From Artemisia argyi (taxonomy: Eukaryota; Streptophyta; Magnoliopsida; Asterales; Asteraceae), in assembly GCA_030686995.1 (NCBI GenBank), contig CM060707.1, forward strand, positions 80,436,972 to 80,500,971: a DNA stretch of 64,000 bases, written 5' to 3'. Below the pieces are notes generated by a model that saw nothing but the letters and a program-made list of their open reading frames with translations, had not been told where the DNA came from and searched no databases. Every line of letters starts with the position of its first letter. Within the stretch, counting starts at the first letter, position 1. A program made the translations under genes and the position numbers. Shown here in pieces: positions 23,371-32,539 of this stretch.

Positions 23371-25543
23371 ACATCCTCTTCTTAATAAAGACTTAGGTAT
23401 TGTTGATAGTGGATGTTCAAGAAACATGTCTGGTAATGAAGAGAAGCTGCATGACTTTGTGCCAATTAATGGTGGCATAGTAAGGTTTGGAAGTGGAGTA
23501 GGAAGGATCACAGGCAAAGGTACAATCAAAACTCCAAAGGTGGATTTTGAGAATGTCTACTATGTGAAGGAGCTTCAAGGATTCAATTTGTTTTCAGTCT
23601 CACAAATTTGTGACAAAAAGCTTCCTGTACTTTTCACTGAAGATGGTTGTTTCATTCTTTCACCTGATTTCCAAATGCCTGATGACAATCTAGTCTTACT
23701 TAAGGCTCCAAGAAACCATAATCTTTATACCTTTGACTTGAATGATGTCAAGCCAGAAGGTGATCTACCATGCTTGGTGGCTAAAGTATCCTTGGATGAA
23801 TCTACAAAATGGCATAGGAGGATGGCACATGTTAACTTTAAAGTCATCAACAATTGTGTAGCTTGTGACAAGGGAAAGCAACACAAAGCCTCTTATAAGG
23901 CCATTACTACTGTGAGCACAATCTCAGAACCATTGCAGCTGCTTCATATGGATCTCTTTGGTCCTACATCCATCAGGAGTATTGATCATAAGTACTTCTG
24001 TTTGGTGATCACTGATGCTTTTAGCAGATTCAGTTGGACATTTTTCTTAGTGACTAAAGATCAAACCTTTCAGGCACTCAAAGAATTTATGGCTCTAGCT
24101 GAAAATCAACTTAACAAGAAGATTAAAAGTATTAGACGTGACAATGGGACAGAGTTCAAAAATGCTAATCTAATTGAACTTTGTGGCTTAAAGGGTATTA
24201 AAAGAGATTATAGCACTCCTAGGACTCCTCAACAGAATGGAGTTGCTGAAAGGAAGAATAGAACCCTTATAGAGGCTGCAAGATCAATGCTTGCTGACTC
24301 TAAAGTTCCCACTATGTTTTAGACTGAAGCAGTTGGTACTGCTTGTTATGTGTTAAATAGGGTGTTAATTACAAGACCTCACAATAAGACACCCTATGAA
24401 CTATTGACAGGGAAGAAGCCTACCATTGAACACTTGAAACCTTTTGGTTGTCAGGTGACCATTCTGAATACAAGTGATCACCTAGGCAAATTTGAAGCTA
24501 AAGCTGCTGAAGGATATATTGTTGGTTACTCAGCTCATAGCAAGGTATATAGGGTCTATAATTTGGCTGCAAAGAAGATAGAAGAGACTCTTAACCTGAA
24601 ATTTCTGGAGGATAATGTTAATGTTCAAGGCAAAGGTCATGAATGGTATTTTGACCTTGATTATCTTACAGATTATTTGGGTTATGCTAGACACCAAACT
24701 AACCCCTCTGCAGGTATACAAGTGTCATCTTCTAACAATGCAGGTACCCTACAGGATGATTCAGACAGTGATTCAGAAGGTGATGAACCCACTATTGTTG
24801 TAACAACTCTACCAGTCCAGATGGCAGCTCCTCCTACCAAAGATGCCACTGATGCCAAATCTGCTGATGATGTGGAAAATTCAACCTATGCAAAAGATCT
24901 TGCTAGACTCAAAAAGCAAGAACATGCAGCTGCGGAGGAAGCTAAAAAACTTGGTCTTGAGTTTGCTAAAGACACTGAAGCTCTCTTAAAACAAGCTGCT
25001 GTTGAAGAAAGCAGAAAACCTAGTTTTGCTGATGCATCAGCTGCTGCAGCTGGTGATTCTGCTGATGGAGATCCTGCTGAAGGCACTTCTGCTGCAGTTC
25101 CTGTTTCCACTGATGTTTCCACAAGTTTTGATGAACCTTATGGCAGGTTTCCTACTCCCTCAGATCTTGCTAATGTTGAGCAAAGTGATGGCATTTTTCA
25201 ATCAGCATCTTATGATGAAGACTTTGCTCCTACTTTAACCAATCTTGATACCTCCATTGATGTTAATTCTGTTACAACTAAAAGGATTAACACCATTCAT
25301 CCACAAGATAATATACTTGGTGACCCAAATGCCATGGTACTCACCAGAAGTGCCATTAAGAATACCAAATTTGGGCAATGTGCATAGAAATTAGGCACCA
25401 TTTTATAAGAGATGCTAATGAGAAGCATCTAATTCAAGTGCTTAAGATTCACACTGATGATAATGTGGCTGATTTGTTAACAAAAACTTTTGATGGACCA
25501 AGGTTTAATCACTTGGTTGTCAATATTGGGATGGTTAACCCTT
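23371..25543 (+). pseudogene. pol: pol of the nested copia element: protease, integrase, RT deleted
   Basis: Starts AHPLLNKDLGIVDSGCSR with the aspartic protease motif DSG, then GNEEKLHDFV. The GAG-pre-integrase zinc region has HRRMAHVNF and CVACDKGKQH but lacks roughly 20 residues between them. Integrase residues are visible: LHMDLFGP (D), IRRDNGTEFKN (D) and QQNGVAERKNR (E). A TAG at 24320-24322 replaces the Trp before TEAVGTACYVLNRV. After a serine/acidic-rich linker the frame ends near 25381 and jumps, in another frame, to IEIRHHFIRDANEKHL and VADLLTKTFDGPRF, the last 50 codons of RNase H. The whole reverse transcriptase and most of RNase H are missing. The element cannot copy itself. Confidence 0.88.
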
Positions 25544-25555
25544 GAATGCAATGTT

Positions 25556-25608
25556 TGAGGGGAGGCATAAGCCTCAGGGGAGGCATATGCCTCAAGGGAG
25601 GATTGTAC
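25556..25608 (+). promoter_or_regulatory. Internal polypurine-tract-like repeats after pol
   Basis: Directly after pol come GAGGGGAGG, AGGCATAAGCCT, GGGGAGG, AGGCATATGCCT and AAGGGAGGATTGTA. The last matches the real polypurine tract/LTR junction (AGGGGAGGATTGTA at 32095-32108) at 13 of 14 bases. It may be a second plus-strand primer or the scar of an older element end. Confidence 0.6.
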
Positions 25609-25935
25609 ATGTTGTATTTATAATAGCTTATTATGTTTTCTAGAATTAAGTTTACTAACTTTGTTTTGCAGGTTATTACTAATCTTGTATATTATCATGT
25701 GTTTGTTGTGTTTTTTTTGTGTTCTGTGTGAATGTCTGGTTTCAGGTCATGTTTCTGCTGATGTTCAAAGATCTACATTCAGTGGCATTAGATGTAAAGA
25801 CAATAAAGTAAAATATTATGCTTCAGTGGAAAGTTTGGTACAACCATTACAAAGATCTGTTATCAGAAGGAACACAAAATACATCATTCAACAACAACCA
25901 ACCACCATCTAACCATCACATCTCCAAGCAACAAC

Positions 25936-26361
25936 CTAATCCATCTTTCTTTTCCCCTTACCCAAGTCCTTTGGGTCTGGCATCTTCTTGTGGATTCCTC
26001 TGGATTGCATGTCTTTGTTCCAGAGTTTGGGAGCTACAAGACCAAGCACCACCTTCAATAGACCCTTCTTTCTGCTTGAGGACTGTGGCTCTTCAGGTAC
26101 AGAGATTTTTCTCATTTCTGCACAGACTCTTTCCATTTCACTTGTTAAGAATGCAGTAACAGGGGTGAAATCAGGGACAACCATAGCTAGAGGAGTTGGT
26201 GTTTCCTTAGCCTCGGTGGTTTCTTCTGATGAGGTAGGAGATGGACACAACTCTGAAGGACCTTCATTCAAGTAGTAGTATGATCTTTGTATTTGAGGTA
26301 TGTCAAAGGTAGAGTCTGATGAATCAGAGGAGATGTCAATGACATTGGGGGATGGCTTCAT
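25936..26361 (-). CDS. Antisense ORF 1 of the nested copia element (SIM-like N-terminus)
   Basis: 141 residues, minus strand, opposite to gag-pol. It begins MKPSPNVIDISSDSSDS: a hydrophobic VIDI core followed by Ser/Asp, the form of a SUMO-interaction motif. The middle has EMERVCAEMRK (helical) and EEPQSSSRKK, then KVVLGL and a basic end (KDLGKGKRKMD), suggesting a nuclear protein. It is paralogous to antisense ORF 2: the same order of SIM-like start, EMER helix, PQSS-basic, KVVLGLxxPxxW and Lys/Gly-rich tail. A weak TATA-like TTTAAAAG lies about 75 nt upstream (26432-26441), the same spacing as in ORF 2. No family recognised; the function is unknown and the SUMO link is inference from motif shape. 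Confidence 0.6.
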   Translation of the reverse strand: MKPSPNVIDISSDSSDSTFDIPQIQRSYYYLNEGPSELCPSPTSSEETTEAKETPTPLAMVVPDFTPVTAFLTSEMERVCAEMRKISVPEEPQSSSRKKGLLKVVLGLVAPKLWNKDMQSRGIHKKMPDPKDLGKGKRKMD

Positions 26362-26754
26362 GGTGTGAATGTGTGAAAGACTTTGGGATATGTTATTTGT
26401 GGAATGGTGAGTTGATTATGACTTGAAGACTGCTTTTAAAGACTTGATTTGGGCTTACTGGGAATTAATGTAAGTTAATGGGAGGTAGTTGAGTCAGTAG
26501 CAATTACTTAGTGTGCAAGCTGTCCATTTAATTGGATTCTTCGGATGAAAGTCAAGGGTTTTACCAACATGCTGCTGATACTGGTTATTTTGTTGTTAAG
26601 TGTGTTCCTGCTGATGGCTTAATCAAGTTCAAATTGCTCAGGGGAATGCTAATCAGAAGAATTAAAACAAGTAATAGTAAAACAAGGCAACTTTTATTAA
26701 TTCTTCAGAAGTACCATACAAGATTGTGAAAATAAAAGATTAACAACAAAGTTC

Positions 26755-27275
26755 CTATTCTACTTTGCCCTTGCCCTTGCCTTCCACAGTCTTCTCTTTG
26801 CCTTTGTTGTTGATTTTGAAGAGTCCTTGCCACTGAGGACAGGGCAAACCTAACACAACCTTTCTAGTCTTTGGCAATGGGGAATTCACTTTTCTTTTTC
26901 TTGGACGAGATGACTGAGGCTTCTCAGGGGTTTTAGGGTTGTAAAGTGCATCATTATCATCATCTTCTTCATCAGAAGAAGTGAAGAAGATAAGAGACTC
27001 CTCAGGATTGGGAACTCTGTTTGCCCTCTCCAACTCATTCCACTTTCTCTCCATCTCTCTCTGGTATCAGGATCATCAATCTCAGAGGGATATGGTGGAA
27101 GATCTTCTGAAGATGATGAACTAGGTGCAGGCACATCATGTTTCTTCTTCTTGGCTTGTTCTTTTGTGAGACCACGGGGAAGTGTTGGCATTCGGAGTGG
27201 TGGTGGAGATCTTAGTGAGTCAGAAGTATCTGATGATTCAGAAGAAAGGTTGATGATGGATTGATTGGAAGCCAT
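26755..27275 (-). pseudogene. Antisense ORF 2 of the nested copia element, one frameshift
   Basis: Minus strand, about 173 residues if a frameshift near 27060 is allowed. It starts MASNQSIINLSSESSDTSD, again a hydrophobic INL core with Ser/Glu/Asp. After the shift come EMERKWNELERAN, an acidic TSSDEEDDDND run, PEKPQSSRPRKRK, KVVLGLPCPQW and a GKGKGKVE tail. Complete gene signals are visible on this strand: TATAAATA at 27352-27359, about 80 nt before the ATG, and AATAAA near 26693-26698, about 57 nt after the stop. The upstream sequence resembles that of ORF 1, so promoter and gene were duplicated together. Function unknown. Confidence 0.6.
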
Positions 27276-27804
27276 GGATGTATTGTTGACTGAAGATATG
27301 ATAATTAGGGATTTGATTTGAAGTGGAGAGATTTGGGGATAATTAGTCTTTATTTATAAGATCCCCCAACTGCGTGTCTTTATTACCATTAATGCGAGGC
27401 AGTTTGGAGACAATTAAGGGTTCTTTGAATTTTGAATTAAAAGATCTTTGTTAAAGATATTTGGTTTCCACTGAAGGGTAGATTTTGCTGAGTGATGCTG
27501 CGGATAGATCTGTTGACCATAGTCAACGTTTGATTATTTTCTGCGGATTGACCATTTGTTTTCAACCGTTTGATTTGGTTTCTACGGATGAGTAAGTTAA
27601 TTGGGATTTGCCTTAGTTGATTATTGGTCAATGATTTCTTTCCAATAATTCACATCTGTTTCATTCCACGTTTGGTAACTTCCATATTTACCAAAGACGT
27701 GCATATCCCACTCCCAAATTAACTGATTCCCTCTCACTATATAATTTCAAAAACCAACTCAACATCTTTTAGAACACCCAACCCTAATTTGGTATTCACA
27801 TTCA
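27276..27804. promoter_or_regulatory. Divergent internal promoter of the nested copia element
   Basis: A 529-bp spacer between antisense ORF 2 and the plus-strand extra ORF. It holds a minus-strand TATAAATA (27352-27359) and a plus-strand TATATAA (27738-27744), each about 65-80 nt from its start codon, with C/A-rich leaders. No coding capacity inside. Confidence 0.6.
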
Positions 27805-30800
27805 ATGGCTGAACTTTATTTTAAAGCAGATCATAACAAACATGCCTTTCTTGGTCGTGGAAAGGGTGATGAAGATTATTTGGGGATGATGGAATTTCTT
27901 CAACGGTCCAAGATTCGGTATGCTCTGCTTCAATACCCGAATGTTATTCATGAGTCTCTTGTTGTACAATTTTGGGAAACGGCACAAACAAGGACTATTG
28001 AAGATGGACCACTAGAGATTGTTGCTGTCATAGATGGGGAAGAATATGTGGTTACTGAGTCTTTGGTCAGGACCAAACTATAGTTGGATGATGAAGGAGG
28101 GGTGACTGATTTGCCTAAGAGTGAGATACTTAGAGGGCTTCGGGCTGCTGGTTATAGTGGTGATGGGAAAACATGGTACAAGAATCTGTTTTGTCCAAAA
28201 TGGAGGTTCTTGACACACACATTGCTTCAGTGCATGGGTTCTAAGTCTAGTGGATGGGACCAATTCTCAACAGACATTGCTCTTGCCATTGTGTGTCTCT
28301 CTCGGGGAGAAACATTCAACTTTTCTAGGTATATCTTTAATGCTATGCTTGAAAATGTTAAGGATACCAAACAAATATTTAATGTATCCTAGGTTTCTTC
28401 AAATCATTTTAGACATTGAGACCAATGACCCCACTCACTTGCCTGTTAAGGGTTTATCTAAAAAGTTGTTTTCCCAAATGAAAACTAAATTTACTGGTGA
28501 AAAAAGACCATTACTTCCAGCTATATTGCCTGGTGGCAATGCTCCTGATGGAGTATCTGCTGATGCAGCTGCTGATGCCCCGGTGGGCAATCCTCCTGAT
28601 GGAGATGCAGCTGAAATAGCTGATGGTGGTCAGGATTCCCCTGATGCTCAAGCACCAGAGGATTCTTCTGATAGAACTGAAGATGCTCCTGATGCTAATG
28701 CTTTAGTTGCTTCTGATGTTCAGCCTCCACTCTCTCCTAGGCTACCCACACCTGTACATTCACCTATAGATTTCAATTCTCCTGAGCATGAGCTCAATGA
28801 GAATTTAGGCTTTGACCAACCTATAAACTCACCACAGTTTACAAGACTTCCTTCACTCAGTCCTTTGAGACCTCAATTTGAGGATCATGTACATGTAGAT
28901 GTAGATGTAAATTTAGATAATTCTCCTCACAGGACCAATGATGCTCCCAATACCACAGATATCCCTGTTGGTGGAGCTGAAGGTCCTGTTACTCTCACTT
29001 CTGTATCAGCTTTGTTGAACAGGTATGTATCTAAAGTGGACAAATTGGAGAATGATCTGAACTTCACCAAAAAGAATCTTAGCAGTGCTGTTCTGACTCT
29101 AATTGGAAAAGTTAAGAAGTTGGAGGGTAAGCTGAAGCAAAGAAAGAGACAAGGTGTGGTGTATGACTCAGATGAGGATTCTACTAAAGCATCTGACAAC
29201 ATTGACTTGGAAGGCCTTGAACTTCTTGCTGCTACCACTTTGGAGAGTGTTCAGAAGAATGCTGACATTAGGCCTGAACCATCTGTTGCTCCAACTGCTG
29301 ATGTTGCTCATACTACTGATGCCAATGTTCCAAAGGAATCCAGAGAACAAAAGTCTGCTGATGTTGCTCATTATGTCAGAAGGAAGCATTCTGCTGATAA
29401 GAAGTCTGCTGGTGATCTTAGTTAGAAGACTTCTGCTGATGTGGCATCTTTTCTTACTACTTTGCCAGAAGTGGGCACTCATGGTCCATCAGTAGATATT
29501 CCAGCTGATCTTCCTCATGATTCTCCTGATCAGATTTTTGTCTCTACTGAGAAGACAGATAAAGGAAAGTCTATTTTGATTGATCAAGACATTCCTTCAA
29601 GAGTGAAATCCAAGGTGGAACTTGCTAATGAAAAACTTAGTGAGAATGTTGCTGCACACTTGCAGGCTAAAGAGGATGCTGCAGTTACTAAAGTTCAGTT
29701 GGATTTGAAAGCCTCAGAAGCATTGGCTAGGAAAATTCAAGATGATTTGGATAAGATGGGACCTCAATACACTACAACCTTGCCTGCTGAAAGAAAGAAG
29801 GAACTTGATGAAATAGCTAAGAATCTTACTGCTGCACAATGGGATAATTTGGCTAAACAGGCTGCTTCCAAGCCTAATTTGGGTGAATCTGTGCTTGGAG
29901 TGAATAATCCTGATTTTGTTCAGATGATGGTTGAAAGAGGAAAGTTGTTGAAACAACAGGAGGCAGAGATTAAAGCTAAGTATCAGAAGGAGAGACCTTG
30001 GACAAAGAATGAAATCAAGAAATATATGAGGACTTTTGTGAAGAATCAGGGATGTTCTATGTTTGGGTCAGGCTGGACTCAAAAGAGGGTCTGGGGATTC
30101 TCAGATAAGCAGCTGACCTACTACTATGACAAGATCATTTCCAATCATCATTCTTCTAGTATAAATGTTCAAGATGTTTTGGAGTTTAGAGGAAGACTTT
30201 TGGATGAGCCTCAAGCTAAGAAAGCTAAGCTTCAAAATTCTGCTGCTCATCCTGCTGAGTCTATTGGGTCTGTTCATGTTGGTCAGGAGAATGTGCAATT
30301 TCCTCCAGTCTTGTCTCAGAAGGATGATACTCCTGATGCTCCTATGGATGATACTTCTTCTGCTTTTCATCATGATGCTGCTGAATCTAATCATGATACT
30401 ACTGAAGCTCCAAATGCTGTTACCAATGATGCTTCAGAAGATGCACCTATTGAAGTGCCTGATGATGATGATGATTCTGCAGATGTTTCTGCTGATCTGT
30501 CCAATCAAGTGCCTAAAGAAGAACCTGCTGATGGTCCATCTATTCCTGTTTCTACTGGCACTAGGAGAAAGACTAAAGCTATCAAGAGGAAGGCTACAAA
30601 AGATATTCCTTTAGAGGATAGTACTACCTTTCTTGATTATGCTTCTTATGATGGTCAAGATCCTGTTGTATGGGAGAAAATTGTAAAGTGGGAACTTGTT
30701 GACTCTGAGCTTGGTCAAGGAAAAGTGAATGTCATAACTAGACAAGATGGAAGTACCAAGACATTCCTGTTTTTGAGTCAGATTTTACATATGGTGGACA

Positions 30801-31240
30801 AACATGATCTTCTCTCACTTTATGATTGGGTTACCAAGTACTATCAAACTCATTCGCCTGATGATATTGGAATGTATTTAATGGGTGATTTGCAGATTTT
30901 GTGTGATTCTTATAAAGGTGATTCTGGTGTAAGGTTTCAAGTCTGGAAAGGTCAAAAGACGTGGGTGGTTGAATATTGGAAGTTCTTTCCACTTCCCAAT
31001 GTTCATATGATTGTAACAACCACTGGTAAGACTTTGTATTGCTGGGCTGATGTTCTATACCCTATCACAAAAGAAGTCATGAATCTTATGCTGGAGACAA
31101 AGTTATCTGTTCCTTTGGATATGACTGAGAATGATCTTCATCTTGCTGAACAATTGGTAAGGTTCATCAGAAGAAGCATTTTGACTAAAAAGGAACTGGC
31201 AACCAAGCATGGTATTCAAATGGATTCATATCTGCAGTGA
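27805..31240 (+). pseudogene. Large extra ORF (third ORF) of the nested copia element
   Basis: About 1145 codons from ATG 27805 to TGA at 31240. The N-terminal part (IRYALLQYPNVIHESLVVQF, VVTESLVRTKL, KWRFLTHTLLQCM, FNFSRYIFNAMLEN, MYPRFLQIIL) is the conserved domain of the extra ORF found downstream of pol in SIRE-like copia elements; many composite-family predicted proteins look like this, from memory. A long Ala/Asp/Pro-rich linker follows, then a coiled-coil (KVDKLENDLNFTKKNL, ANEKLSENVAAHLQ), a lysine-rich ALARKIQDDL...QWDNLAKQ region, and a conserved C-terminus (VVWEKIVKWELVDSE, FLFLSQILHMVDKHDLLSLYDWV). Damage: TAG at 28081-28083 (expected Gln), a one-base shift near 28372 and TAG at 29423-29425. 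Role unknown; envelope-like function is unproven and no clear signal peptide or membrane anchor is visible. Confidence 0.75.
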
Positions 31241-31288
31241 GCTGTTCTTGGTATAGTATTTTGTTGTATAATTTTTATTTTCTTTCCA

Positions 31289-31293
<5 letters not shown>

Positions 31294-31325
<32 letters not shown>
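31294..31325 (+). repeat. 32-nt poly(A) run after the extra ORF
   Basis: Starts 53 nt after the stop codon of the extra ORF, following a T-rich 3' UTR-like segment. It could be slippage or the tail of a retrocopied transcript. Confidence 0.9.
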
Positions 31326-31326
<1 letters not shown>

Positions 31327-31433
31327 GAACATATTTGTATAGTTTTGTGTATGTTGTATGCAGGTTTGGTGTTGATTCTTATCACACTCTTTCTGGTCAT
31401 CAACTTGCATGATGTTGACTATTCCATCAAAAA

Positions 31434-31836
31434 ATTGGCTAGTCCAAAGGGTACAGCTTTGGTAAAGACTCATCAAATCTGTTGATAGCTGTAATGGTTT
31501 GCTCAAAATCATAGGGTTTTCAACTCACCCATGCTTTGTTGCTGAGTAGTTGAAATGGTTGTCAATTGACCATGGATTTTTCCTTTATGGATTCCAAATA
31601 ATTGGCTAGCCCACATGTATATGGCTTGTGGTAAAGGCAGTGGAAAACCATATTTGGTATTCAATTAACTAAGATGATAATTCATCAATAATTGACTAGT
31701 CCTGAGCAAACGGCTACAGGTAAAGACATATCAAATCCGTTTATAGCTGATGATTTGCTAAAAATCATGTGGTTATTAGTGTACCTTTGAACACTTGGCT
31801 ACTCCAGTAGTGATGGCTATTGGTAAAGAGACATCA
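31434..31836 (+). repeat. Four degenerate repeats, each a hairpin with conserved flanks
   Basis: Each copy has TTGGCTAG(T) before and GGTAAAG(AC) after a short hairpin: CCAAAG/CTTTGG (31444-31462), CCACA/TGTGG (31611-31631), CCTGAGC/GCT-A-CAGG (31701-31720) and CCAGTAG/CTATTGG (31804-31823). Stem sequences differ while pairing is kept, and GGCT recurs in the loop side. It lies in the untranslated tail before the 3' LTR. Confidence 0.7.
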
Positions 31837-32104
31837 AATCCATTATTTTCAATGATTCACCTCTCACAGGAGTTTACACACCTGGATGTGATGAGAATAG
31901 TATGCAACTTATATGTTTTGATGTACATTTAGTCTTGTGTTGCTGCAAAGAATGGTGCTTTTCAAATTGGTTGCTGATCATAGAGATTCTGCTTATGAAG
32001 ATTCTTTGTTGCTGATGTTCAATTCAATCCTCTGGTTTATGTTATTGGCGCTCTATCAAGAAATCTTGAACTTAACTGTGTCAAATTCAAGATTAGGGGA
32101 GGAT
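31837..32104 (+). other. Untranslated tail and polypurine tract of the nested copia element
   Basis: Non-coding sequence ending in GATTAGGGGAGGAT (32091-32104), the plus-strand primer, directly before the TGTAAGG start of the 3' LTR. Confidence 0.8.
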
Positions 32105-32539
32105 TGTAAGGAATTATTGAAGATACTGCTGACAGGTTCCTGCGGAAGGCATAGTGACTTTTTGCTGATGACTAGTTCCTGCGGATGCATAGAGATCCTA
32201 CGGATAGAGTTTAACCGTGGATATAACTTATGTATTTTAGGACAAGATATGTAGAATATCTTTTATTGGTTTATTATTATTCGTTTCTTGTAAGAAAGGT
32301 TAGGGTTTCCACTAGTATATAAGGAACCCTAGGTCATTGTAATAGATACAAGTTTCTAGTACGAGTTTCATTAGTAAAAGTTTATCGATCCATAGAGGAT
32401 CAAGTTTTAGTATACGTTTGTTTTTATATTCCGCATAATTACAAATTCACAGAGATTATCTAACTTAGTCTAGCTAGTGATTACATTAGTTGGCTAACGA
32501 TCTATTGGCTCGTGATCTATCAAGGTATAGATCCCTACA
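32105..32539 (+). repeat. 3' LTR of the nested copia element
   Basis: 435 bp, differing from the 5' LTR at three positions that I can see (all T/C changes). It is followed by the CCATC target duplication at 32540-32544. Confidence 0.95.

Larger units (their letters stand above)
19976..32539 (+). mobile_element. Nested plus-strand copia element (12.6 kb), RT-deleted, with extra ORFs
   Basis: Identical-length 435-bp LTRs (19976-20410 and 32105-32539; I count three differences), TSD CCATC at 19971-19975 and 32540-32544, an initiator-tRNA-Met primer site and a polypurine tract AGGGGAGGAT before the 3' LTR. Order: gag, protease-integrase, a 50-codon end of RNase H (RT deleted), two antisense ORFs, a large plus-strand extra ORF, then a hairpin-rich tail. 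The large insert beyond pol places it with SIRE-like elements bearing an additional ORF. It is non-autonomous yet young, so it was probably mobilised in trans. Confidence 0.93.

Noticed and set aside
27805..31240. Extra ORF as a true envelope gene
   Set aside because: No clear signal peptide, fusion peptide or membrane anchor is visible; the envelope idea is left open but not called.
31434..31836. CRISPR-like array of repeats and spacers
   Set aside because: Plant nuclear DNA, degenerate and irregularly spaced; better explained as structured RNA repeats in a retroelement tail.
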